Assembly (NCBI GenBank): GCA_030374805.1
Contig: JARGSG010000098.1
Span: 124,001-188,000, forward strand
From: Gracilaria gracilis
Taxonomy: Eukaryota; Rhodophyta; Florideophyceae; Gracilariales; Gracilariaceae
DNA length: 64,000 nt
Direction of reading: 5' to 3'
Below, in pieces: positions 40,623 to 49,936 of this stretch. A model generated the notes under the pieces. It was not told the origin of the DNA, made no database searches, and saw only the letters and a list, made by a program, of their open reading frames with translations. Position numbers and translations under genes: made by a program. The stretch's first letter is position 1. Each line of letters begins with the position of its first letter.

Positions 40623-41424
40623 GTTGACGCTTGCAAGATATGGTTAGCAGAAAGCTCTTCTTACGTTTTGCTCGTGTATTTGTTCGTGGCTTTCAAGCTC
40701 GGTTTCAGCTTTAATAAAATCCTCGTTGGGCAACGTTCGGCCAGCTAAAGGGGAGAGGAATACCGAGTGACGATCTATTTGATGAGAGACGAGCATGCGA
40801 GGAAGCTCCCTAACGTAGCCGATTTAGATCCGAGTTTGTGGGAGATGAAGGGTATCGAGGACACACTTGCACGAATAACCCGTTGCCGTTGACGTCATCA
40901 TGATGGCCCAGTCACTCACGAGTCATGAGCGTTGCGGGTACGTGTACTCGTGTACCGTTACCGTACACTTGTACAGTTGGAGTCACCAGGTCTAACCGCT
41001 TCTGCTCGTGAGGCTGCAGATTCTGCATCTGCAGGGCGGATATGATTCTGACGGGAAGGTTTGCTCACGCTTGGGTGCCGTTCTTAACAGGCAAGACCAG
41101 AAGGCACAGAGCAGATGTGATCTTGACGGAAAGGTTTGCCGACGCTGGAGACCAGAAGGGACAGAGGAAGGAAATGTGAAGCTCAAAGCTTTATTTAGAG
41201 ACACATCTGGCCAAATGAAAGCCCTTGGGTTGGTTTACATTTTGGAAGAGTGCGAAGTCGTGAGGACACAGCTCGCGACGACAGAGAGAGTTTGTACCAT
41301 TTTATCATGCGCACGCGCAGACGTAGCAAGTCCAACTGGCTCCGAAGGTTCTTGCGAGCCCCATCAACAAAACGTTTGTGTCGATGGCTCCCGCAAGCCA
41401 CTCAGGATCTCCGCAGTTTAATCC
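40623..41424. other. Intergenic region with an imperfect tandem duplication
   Basis: No gene was recognised. Near 41040-41170 an approximately 70-bp block (beginning GATTCTGACGGGAAGGTTTG and GATCTTGACGGAAAGGTTTG) occurs twice in tandem with changes, inside a short open frame (41008-41421) that resembles nothing known. A GTACCGTTACCGTAC motif at about 40955 vaguely recalls the TE1 terminal repeat. Confidence 0.4.
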
Positions 41425-42228
41425 TCAAGTCCAATATTGTGCTACGCACAATTCGCATTGCCGGCACGCGCACCACTCTCTTACACGTTCGTTGACGGGT
41501 ACGCAGCCGTGTGTTCCATGCGATTCCCGCACCAACCCACACGAAAAGCACCGCTTGTTTTTGCGGTACAAGTAAGCCTCCCCTTTTCCGACGGGGCCCC
41601 AACACCAGTCCGTGTTTAACTTGCCGAAGTCACGCCTTTCTTTGCGGTCAGTGTTTTGATTCCCCTGCCGTCTGACGTTTCTAGGGCGCCTCGCACTTCC
41701 AATTTCCTTTCCTATATCGTTTAGCTTCTTTCTCATTTTCTGCATATCTTCATCGATCCTCCTCTCGAAGTGACCGCATCGCAAGTTCGCCGCTTTGTAT
41801 TCCTCGGCTTGAATTTTTCCTTTGGCCTGAACTTGAAGCAACCCTTTCTCACACTCAAAGAGCCTTGCCGCTATCTCATTCTTTGTTTCTTTTGCCTTTT
41901 CTTCGTGGAGTAATACAACGGCCTTTCTCTCCTCGGCTTGGGTTTGCTGTTCGGCTCAAAGGTCACGCAAGCCGTTCTCGCAATGTATCAACCTGTCAGC
42001 GATCTCCGCTAGTTGCTGGTTGCTGGCAGTTCGGTCTTCACCAAGTCCGCGAGTTTGCAATTGCGATGCAATTCCTGCAAAGACAGCTGACAAAACTGGA
42101 ATCGCAAGAAGAGATATCGGGTCGATCATTTTCCCAAGTTTCGGAGGTTGATATTGCGGTGGCAAGCAGATCCGCTTCCCGTACTCTGTGAGCTTGCCTT
42201 TTATAGCATAGAGAAGGAGAAAGGGCAT
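41425..42228 (-). pseudogene. Orphan coiled-coil / Cys-His protein frame with one in-frame TGA
   Basis: A single frame from ATG 42226-42228 (or ATG 42127-42129, MIDPISLLAIPVLSAVFAGI) to a stop at 41425, interrupted only by TGA at 41956-41958, about 268 codons. Order: hydrophobic N-terminal segment; coiled coil continuing across the stop (NQQLAEIADRLIHCENGL, then AEQQTQAEERKAVVLLHEEK); basic region with RRPRNVRRQGNQN; and a C-terminal cluster CFSCGLVRESHGTHGC followed by CACRQCELC, which looks zinc-binding. No family was recognised. Either a decayed gene or transposon protein, or a gene using TGA readthrough; the former is more likely given similar breaks nearby. Confidence 0.55.
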
Positions 42229-43205
42229 GCCTTACGCCGTGCAGCTAGATCTGATTTGAACAAGAGCAGGGATGTTTCGCAGAGTTCGCTCCCGTTTCAT
42301 TCAATTCGGTCGTCTTCTGTGTTACCGTTGGTACCCTAAGTGCCGTAGAAGTAATTACGACCAGCCACGGGACTTGTGGGCAGAAGCCATTTTGGAATTG
42401 CACGAATAGGCTGCATTGCCATGGCGGAGTCTGCTTGAATGGGTCTGGTCAGAGAAGTGGTCATTGCATGTCGTAGTTGTCCGTTTGCCAGGAGGATCTG
42501 GCCTTTAAGGAAGAACATGGTGGTGAAATATGCGTCCGAGCGGTGTGCCTTAGCTTGCGTGCGTGTGTTTGCTACAAGAGCTACGACACGTAAGCCATTG
42601 TCTTGTGGGAGATCCCTGTATGAATGAGGCAGACGAATTGGTGCTGCAACAACTGCACATGACCAGAAGGGAGTGCCAGCGAGGGAAGACTTGGTGGTGG
42701 AGGACGGCTCTTTTCTGTTTATGGTGCTTTCCCATTGCACCTGCGAGATAAACGAGCAGGTGTTGCGCAGTTTGAACCGCTGCGATGCTCTGAACACGGT
42801 AGTGCTTCTGGCTAACCAGTTATCGCTGTACCACGAGAGGTTACCAGCTCTAAGCACAGACCATGGTGGGTTTCTTTCGGAGCTGCACGAGAGTGGAAGA
42901 CTTGAGGAGAAAGTATGCCCTTGCTCAAAACTGTCAAGCAGTGAAACGGCGTTTAACGATTTGAGGGTTTTACCTAACGGCAGAGCGCGAGGTGTAGGAT
43001 CACTGAAAAACGAAACGGAATAGTTGTAAAGGTTAAGTGAACAAGGAAAAGTGCGCACGACCGTGAGTATAGAAGCAAAGGCGTGGTGTTGGTTTGAGAT
43101 ATGTGGTATGTGCGTTTACGAGAGGGTGAGAACGGAAACCAGTACGAAAGACATTGTACAAGACGGCGGCTACGAAGGCGGACATGCAAATTGGCGCGCA
43201 GGAAG
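42229..43205. other. Intergenic region, no gene recognised
   Basis: A 240-codon minus-strand frame (42336-43058) begins without an ATG and has no recognisable domain; opposite frames are shorter. TACCGTTGGTACC at about 42323 is a 9-of-10 match to the TE1 outer repeat, hinting at old TE1-family debris. Confidence 0.4.
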
Positions 43206-43819
43206 TCACTGAATGTGGTTGCTCAACCATCTGAAACCCTCTGCGTAGCCCATCTTTCTAACGACAAAGCACACTTGAAAAGCTCGATGGGACGAATATC
43301 ACTCATCGGTGCGGTGCCCTGCCCCGTAGTGAGATGATGTAATCCGAGCGCGGAACCCAGCTCTTCATCGCTTGGGGCGCGCCGCATATCGATCTTGTCA
43401 CCCAGAACAAGGAAGGGGACATCCGAAAGCATCTCGTCACTGATGAGTCCATCGAGTTCCTTCTTGGCCTCGGGGAAACTCTATCTGTCGACGGCGTTCA
43501 CCAGGAAGACGACGCCATCGACCATGGCATAGTAATTGCGCCAAATCTGGTGAGCGGCGGCATGGCCGCCAAGGTCGAAGGCGCGGAAGCGAATGTTTCC
43601 GACCACGACTTCCTCGGCGGTGGGCTGCAGCGTGGGTATGTGTTTGGCGACGCGATCGTCGCGCAGCACGTGCATCAGGGTGGTCTTTCCGGCATTGTCC
43701 AGGCCAAGAAAGAGGACCTTGGCGTTCTTGTAGTAGTGTGTGTGTGTTCTTCCGTTCGAGAGCCATCTATTGACCCACTTCGCTATGATCGCGTGGACGC
43801 TCAGATACAAACGCACCAT
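43206..43819 (-). pseudogene. SAR1 GTPase pseudogene (COPII coat initiator)
   Basis: The frame starting at ATG 43817-43819 encodes a SAR1-like GTPase: [19 protein letters not shown] (G1), PTLQPTAEE (switch I), [13 protein letters not shown] (G3), [11 protein letters not shown], then TAG at 43481-43483 where a Glu codon is expected. The same frame continues KKELDGLISDEML, VPFLVLGDKIDMRRA (G4 is DKID instead of NKxD) and IRPIELFKCA. A frame change near 43257 is then needed to reach the conserved end RKMGYAEGFRWLSNHIQ (stop 43206-43208). In addition, an odd RTHTH insertion from a CA-repeat lies at the N-terminus. SAR1 recruits COPII to the ER and is essential, so an intact copy should exist elsewhere. 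The ABC1/ADCK gene ends 160 bp upstream on the same strand. Confidence 0.8.
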
Positions 43820-43978
43820 GTTAAGGCGAGTAGTACGTACCCTTCCATGTCCCATTCACCTCGCAGTTAACCTCGCAGGAATTCCGTCCGACGGTGAACT
43901 ACCTCGCGGCGAATCTGGAGCTCTGCAACCCACAGTGAAGAAGACGAACGACAGGTTGCCGAATGGCCGATGTCCATA

Positions 43979-45823
43979 TCAAAACGAAAATCTCCACCAG
44001 CTCGATCCGTTTAACTCTGATCGAGCTATTTCTCCCCAGGAAGAGACCATAGAAAAGTCAGAATTGAAGGTTGCGTGACATAAACCCTTCAGAATTTGCA
44101 TTGTTCTAAGCAAGAAGAACAAGTCTTTGGGAAGGTCATCGATAGAGCCTTCCTTCATAGTACTTCCCTCACCAAAAGGGTTGTCACTAACACCGGGGAC
44201 TGATGCTGTGTCAAACATTGTATATGCCATTTTTTCTTCCAAGGTGAGTGCATGCTTTGGAACAGCTCGTCGCTTGTCTCGGCACGGTTTGTGACCAACA
44301 CGAATACCAAGCTCCTCCAGCCCTGCAGCTACCCCTGGTGTATCCCTTCTCGCCATTGCGTCGACGAGCTTCACAAAAGCCAATCTCATCTCATTGGAAA
44401 AGCGTTTTGTCTGACCGAAATCCAACAGTCCGATATCAACTTTGTCATTCCGTACAATTATGTTTCCTGGGTGGCCTGTGCAGATATATAAAAAGAAAAC
44501 AAACACACACACATACGAATCGTCAGAAAACTATACAGGCATAGCTGCATGACGGGGGAATTCGGATACATACAATCTGCTTGGAAGAAACCATCGGTGA
44601 GAATCATCTTTCCATAGCAAGCAGTCAGGTTCTTCATGATTCTACGTCCGACCAGGCGCACTGCCCGTCTTCCTCTTTTCTCCAAAGCGCCATCTAGTTT
44701 GGTTAGTGGGATACCATCTAAATAGGTCATCACCAGCAACCTTCTAGACACAAGACCGGGAATAGCTTCAGGTACAGATACCTGCTTCAATTTTCGCAGT
44801 GCATATCGAATCTCAGCCATGTTCCTTGCTTCGTTCTTAAAATCGAATTCAAGAGCGAGTTGACGTGAAAGCTCTTGTACAGGTTTGACAAGATCGAATT
44901 TGAGCTCTGTACGTTGCAAAACCTCGCCCAGTACGCGGAAATTGGCAAGGTCCGCCATCATCAGACTTTCTATATTGGGATACTGAATCTTGACTGCTAC
45001 GTCCAAATTTCCATTTCGAAGACGCCCGCGATGCACTTGCGCTATACTAGCACTGCCAAGAACAGTCTGCACTTCCAGCGATTCGAAGACGTCCATTGTG
45101 AGACCCAAGTTATAGAGCTCGTCTTCGATTACCTGGTGAGCCATTTGGGCATCCATGGGTGGCATATTGTCCTGAAGAACACGAAGCGTATCCCTTATAA
45201 CCTTCGGTACGAAAGCTTGAAGGGCAATAATTTGACCTGAAGAAAGTTAAATGAGTAAGAACTCTGCTCATTAGGGTGCGCTGGAGTACCGCAATTTGGC
45301 CATGTACGTACCTGCTTTAACATAAAACCCCTTAGAGAATGCAAGAAACAGAAATGTATAATCGTCAGCAACCTCACAAGATAGAAACTCTGTGCAGAAT
45401 AGATTTAAGCACTTACCTTCATCTCCGTGCACAACTTTAGCATCATCTGTAGGTAATATAAATGAACTGTCAGAACAAAGTTTGAAACAAGCTAACGCCA
45501 TAGTCTAACGCCGTCTGGAACTTCTTATTGAAACTTACTTTGCCAGCTTTCTCATGTTGACGTGCCCACGCCTCTCGCGGCCAGGATGGCGACCTATATG
45601 GCCTCTGCAGAGCCACATTTGCTTGGGTGACTTTAAAAGATAGCCATATCGCCAGGGTTCGTTTCCAGAACTCCAAGGACCTACTTGACTGCTGAGCAAA
45701 AACATGGAAATGACCAACATGGAAATGACCGAAGGTAGAGCTCAAAAAGGCAGTAGGTTGGGTAGAAATGGAGCGAGTTCTTGGACGCCTTGCTGGGCAC
45801 ACCGTAGGAGACAAAGAATTCAT
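43979..45823 (-). CDS. ABC1/ADCK (UbiB) family atypical kinase, five exons with two micro-exons
   Basis: Exons on the minus strand: 45539-45823, 45417-45446 (30 nt), 45312-45330 (19 nt), 44574-45236 and 43979-44475; introns are 92, 86, 75 and 98 nt, all GT-AG. The join gives 497 residues in phase. The signature KxGQ motif (KAGQ, residues 110-113) is assembled from the 19-nt exon and the next. Other motifs: FWKRTLAIWLSFKVTQ, VLGSASIAQVHRG (A-rich loop variant), VAVKIQYPNI (Lys), EFDFKNEARNM, FFQADCHPGNIIV across the last junction, and GLLDFGQTKR. These kinases or ATPases support ubiquinone or plastid lipid metabolism. The N-terminus (CPARRPRTRSISTQ) suggests mitochondrial or plastid import. 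The start ATG is 45821-45823; exons further upstream are not excluded. Confidence 0.9.
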
Positions 45824-46519
45824 GATAAAACGTCGGACTCGAGGTCTGAACAGTAGCAAATCGTTAAACGGAAAACTCTGGTCTTCAGTGGTCCTCCATG
45901 TGACACACCGCTAGTTGCGTTAAAGGAATGGAAGATTGTACTTTAAACGAAAATGTAGTACACCCTGAGGTTTGAGGTCTGGGTTCTTCGAAGTGATAGC
46001 GTTCTCGCTTCAATTATTCGTAGGAATGTGCATGTGTCCACACAAATATGGTCATGACATCCGCGTCCTTCACATGTTCGAGAACCTTGCTGTTTGAGAA
46101 ATGAAAGCGTGTGGATCAAAATTTCCTGTTGATCAGCCGCCACGATTCGACACGTGGGTGGCAAATCTTGATCTCACGTGCTCAACATGGCATCAGGAAG
46201 TTGAGATTATGACCGCAGGCTCTATTTATCGCCGTCGGTAAAATAACGGAGGTTCCGCACCGTGATGCTGCACAGGTCCCCTTTTGCTTTACCAAGGGTA
46301 CAATGTGCAAGCTCCGTTCCTGAAGTGACCATTTTTCCGTTCGCGTCCGAGGCCAAACTAGGAAGTAGTTCAAAGCTGTGCATTCAGGGAGGGTAATCGA
46401 TAGGTCGAAACGACACAGCTTGAACTGGGGGGAAGATGGTCCTGATGAAGCCATAGAACGTTCAGCAGTTGAAGAGCAAGTGATCCTCTTCGTCTTTTTA
46501 CTGCGAACGTAAACTTGGC
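45824..46519. promoter_or_regulatory. Divergent spacer, ADCK / DUF5522 genes
   Basis: 696 bp between divergent starts, presumed to hold both promoters. No repeats or convincing frames were noticed. A 158-codon minus-strand frame (46182-46658) overlaps the DUF5522 start and has no recognisable domain. Confidence 0.4.
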
Positions 46520-47467
46520 ATGATGCTCTTGTGGATCCCTTCCTATTTACCACGGCGAGAAGCACTTCGACTTCGTACACCTCAATACTTGTATAGATAC
46601 ACATGTGCAGCCTCCATGCATTTATCGCCAGACGAATTGCAGGTCGCAAACGCTGCAATTAAAGTAACGAAGCTTCTCCTCAAAACTCCAGAGCGAGTAA
46701 GCACCCTCGATCTCCTCGCCTTCAACAATGTGAAAGGACAGCAAATCCCGCAAAACATCTGGGACAGGGCATTTCTGGAAGAATCTGCGCGCAAGTACCT
46801 CGTAGATGAGAAGCTGGCGCGAACTTGTACGGGAGAGCGATGGGAATCCCTATCAGCAAGGGCAAGAATCAATTTATTACATTCAGTGTGTAACGCCGAG
46901 GGAGATGTCACATACTTGGATCCAGATACCGGCTACACAGTTTTCACATTCTATGCACACCTCAAACGAGGAAATTGTTGTGGCGTGAAAGCCATACCAG
47001 ATGGCTATGAGAGAATCCATCGCTGCCGACATTGCCCATACACAGATGACGGACGCATCGAGAGCACGAAAATGGATGCGTTAAAGAAACGTATACCCGT
47101 CATCGACTACGTACGCACAAAAATGAATGAGGATCATGCTTCCATGCAATCCTTACAACTCACTAACGACTATGTACAAGAAAGTGATATCGCTGAAGAA
47201 ATTTCCGCAGAACTCAAGAAAGGCTTCGGAGTCTTTGATTCACACCCACTCTCGAAACGGGTTCAGATCAAGACTCCGGAAGGAGGCGATTACGAATGTG
47301 AAGAATGCCACGATGTCAAACTAGTCACATGCAAGCGATGCAACGGGTATACGTTTCTGATCAGTCCGGAGTTTCAGAAGTGTCCCCAATGCCAAGAAAG
47401 CGGTTACCATCCCTGTATGAACTGCACAACGTTCCGGCCACCACAGCGAACCTCATTCTATTCATGA
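46520..47467 (+). CDS. DUF5522 protein with C-terminal glutaredoxin-like Cys-rich zinc region
   Basis: A 315-residue single-exon protein. The N-terminus (MMLLWIPSYLPRREALRLRT) is basic and may be an organelle leader; an internal Met (MHLSPDEL) is an alternative start. Residues about 130-170 match DUF5522: DPDTGYTVFTFYAHLKRG, then NCCG ... CRHCPY. In the usual family the Cys pair is written CCGxxCRHCPY; here about 10 extra residues separate CCG and CRHCPY. The last 60 residues hold four CxxC units (CEECHD, CKRCNG, CPQCQE and CMNC), as in the Cys-rich tail of plant glutaredoxin-like and DnaJ-type zinc proteins. A metal-binding role is likely; the exact function is unknown. Confidence 0.75.
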   Translation: MMLLWIPSYLPRREALRLRTPQYLYRYTCAASMHLSPDELQVANAAIKVTKLLLKTPERVSTLDLLAFNNVKGQQIPQNIWDRAFLEESARKYLVDEKLARTCTGERWESLSARARINLLHSVCNAEGDVTYLDPDTGYTVFTFYAHLKRGNCCGVKAIPDGYERIHRCRHCPYTDDGRIESTKMDALKKRIPVIDYVRTKMNEDHASMQSLQLTNDYVQESDIAEEISAELKKGFGVFDSHPLSKRVQIKTPEGGDYECEECHDVKLVTCKRCNGYTFLISPEFQKCPQCQESGYHPCMNCTTFRPPQRTSFYS

Positions 47468-47499
47468 ATCGGTTGTCGTGTCGATTTTCCGAAACGAAC

Positions 47500-48838
47500 C
47501 TATCGCGCATGATCGTTCTTTTCTGCCTCCTCTCGTTCATACCTTTCAAGCTTGTGGAACTGATGGACACACAAAATACCGCGATATGGTTGCACGACAA
47601 GCAAACAGAAGACAGAAAGGACGTCAGTAACAGCAGCAAATATGCTATCTCGGGACCGTATCTCAAGCAAGGACTACAAGTGGGAAACGTACCAAAAATT
47701 CAGTCGTAAACCGAAGATTCTCACACTCTTCCGTAAGTTGAGCGGTGGTTTTCGGCATTCGTTGATTGCGACCAGCCGCAACTCTTGCTCTCATAGCAGA
47801 CGTTTCCATCTCGCGAGCAGTCAGGGCGGATGTGAGTGCTTCAACCTTGAGTTCAAGTTCCTGCACTCTTGCTCTCCATCTTTCGCAATCGGAACACATA
47901 ATCGGGGAGGATTGAAGAGAAATCTCAGAACGCAGTGGCACCAAATCAGGAGGCAGGTCGTACCGTTCCAAAAAGGACTTCTCGTGAATATGGGTGCGAG
48001 TTTGTCGACGTGCGGAAACCGTGTCCTCGAGATTTTCGCTGGGGAGATGTGCTAGATGTTGGGGATTTGGGCCCGTTTGAAAGGGGGTGGACTCTTGCGT
48101 AGTGAGCGAAGCTGTTTCGAGTGGGTGGGGCAATGATGCAGAGAGTGTGGCTGCGTCGCTTTCAGACGACCCCTTAGTGATGATGTTAGAGTCAATGGAT
48201 TGGGGCGACTTGTACGGCTCAGAGGTAACATCGCTGACATTGAGCTGTTGAAAGTCGACACTCTGAATGAGATCGGAAAGCTTCGCCTCCTCCGACTGTG
48301 GTTGCGGCACCTCATCGCGTAAACGCTGCTGCTGCTCCCCGTTTTCCTCCGCGGTATGAAACGAGTCTGCATCGCTGTCGGTATCTCTCAGCGGAACAGC
48401 ATGAAGCGGCGCGTCCGTCGCCTGCGTCTGCGGAGATTGCTGCTGTAACATGTCGCCAATGGTTCGATGGGCGATATCAGCTGGTTGCGAATCGACGACA
48501 GGCTCATCTCCTTCGTCATCACTTTCCGTCAGGCCGCGCGCGTCACCATCAGTCTGCCCGTCGGGCACTTGCTCCTCAAGCTCCTCCGCGCCCAAATTTG
48601 GCCCGTTAAGCTGATTCTCGGGCTCCTGTTCCGACTGCGTATGCCGCCTCTTGCGCGCGTCGCGACGCTCGATGAACCGGCGTTGCTTCTCAGCCATGCG
48701 GCGCAGCAACTCGTCGCGCTGTTGTGCGGAGAGGAGGCGAATCCGCTCTGGCGCCCACGGTGGCATAGAGTTACAAGCACTGCACATGCCGCAACGGCGC
48801 GACGGCGAGGACGCGGACAGGTCTGGCAGCGCGGACAT
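47500..48838 (-). CDS. Coiled-coil protein of unknown function with CxxC motifs, two exons
   Basis: Exons 47693-48838 and 47500-47559 with a 133-nt intron (GTACGT...CCATCAG) give 401 residues. Splicing joins NLRFTTEFL to FHKLERYEREEAEKNDHAR, continuing the coiled coil, whereas the unspliced frame ends in a few unrelated residues; this is why the intron is proposed. The N-terminus has CGMCSACNSMPPWAPERIRL and a basic helix (RRMAEKQRRFIERRDARKRR). The middle is acidic and Gln/Ser-rich, and the last 100 residues are CSDCERWRARVQELELKVEA followed by the coiled coil. The pattern CxxC directly before a coiled coil recalls trafficking or centrosomal adaptors, but no family was recognised. The gene ends 32 bp from the convergent DUF5522 gene. 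Confidence 0.6.
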
Positions 48839-49936
48839 TTGTAGAGAGACGTTAGGGATGGGTGGGATGCGAAGAATGAGAACGTTTGGGGTAGAGCACT
48901 GTGCTATAAAAGAGCGTTAGCTTGACCACGATATCTCTAGCCGAATCGGTATACCCTCGTAGATGGCTATTTGAGCGCTTGGGCGCGCGGCAGTACGCTG
49001 TTGGCTTGCTTGTGGGTTTATGCCGCGGGCTGGCGCTGTTTTGATACAAGTTTGATTTGAGGCCTGTCATACACGTATTCAGGTGTCCATGTGTTAAGTG
49101 TTTTCGCCACTCCGCATGATCCGTGTGATCCCCACCACCCCTCCAGCCCGCCATGCCGGGGAGCTGCGGTTGTGAATCACGATCACGAGTTCATCTCTAT
49201 TTATTTCTTATTGAACAAGGGTATTGTTCAAGCTCGAGTGGGAAAAGGGCAATACGCACGAAGGAGCCCGCCATCATCACGGGATGATGCTCATTTCCGC
49301 GCCAAGCAATTACGTACATGTAGAAGTTCGCCCTTGCCTGGAGAGAGTGAAAGGCATTTGCTGAAGTGTCTACTTTGGTCCATTGGCTATGCCAGACCCA
49401 GGCTGTCTTGAACGCCCAAGAAACGTCTACGGTTCACGGCACATGCCATGTCTTGTAAGACTGTGCGCTCCAGGCTTAGGACGTATTTATACTTTATACT
49501 CTTCGAGATGGGGCTGATCCTCGCGTATCTAAATGATATGAACTCAGCGAGTTTTGCGCTAAGGCCAGCGTTGATTCCCCCGCACCGCTGCGGATATCGA
49601 ATGCCAATGGCGAGTTTACCTTCCTCACCTTTGCACCAGAACTGGTGTTCTGCGCCGTCCGCATTGACAAAGCATACCGCTTCCGTACATCACACAAGCA
49701 TTTGCGCCATGACAAAGAGATCAATGACGTGTACTGTACCTCAAGTAATGTACTGAAGTTTATTGATTGGCAATTCACAGAACCCACATCTATGATACAG
49801 GAATACAACTTCACTTACAGTCAAACAACTACCTCAGCCATCCAAGCGACCAACTTTCCGTCCGTCTCTGCTGCTTGCGAGCTCTGATTCTCTTAAAACC
49901 GAAGCGCAACAGTTTTGCTTCTCGGTGTTGAGTTAC
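48839..49936. other. Intergenic region, coiled-coil gene promoter to opine dehydrogenase 3' end
   Basis: 1.1 kb with only short frames. The part next to 48839 presumably holds the promoter of the coiled-coil gene (TATAAAA-like CTATAAAAG at about 48902 on the plus strand is wrongly oriented for it). No transposon features were seen. Confidence 0.4.

Noticed and set aside
42336-43058. 240-codon minus-strand frame
   Set aside because: No ATG near its start, no recognisable domain, and comparable open frames on the opposite strand.
45390-45416. A 27-nt GTAAGT...CACAG intron in the ADCK gene that keeps one frame open
   Set aside because: It would replace the conserved LCTEMK-GFYVKAGQ join with unrelated residues; the 86-nt intron gives the family motif.
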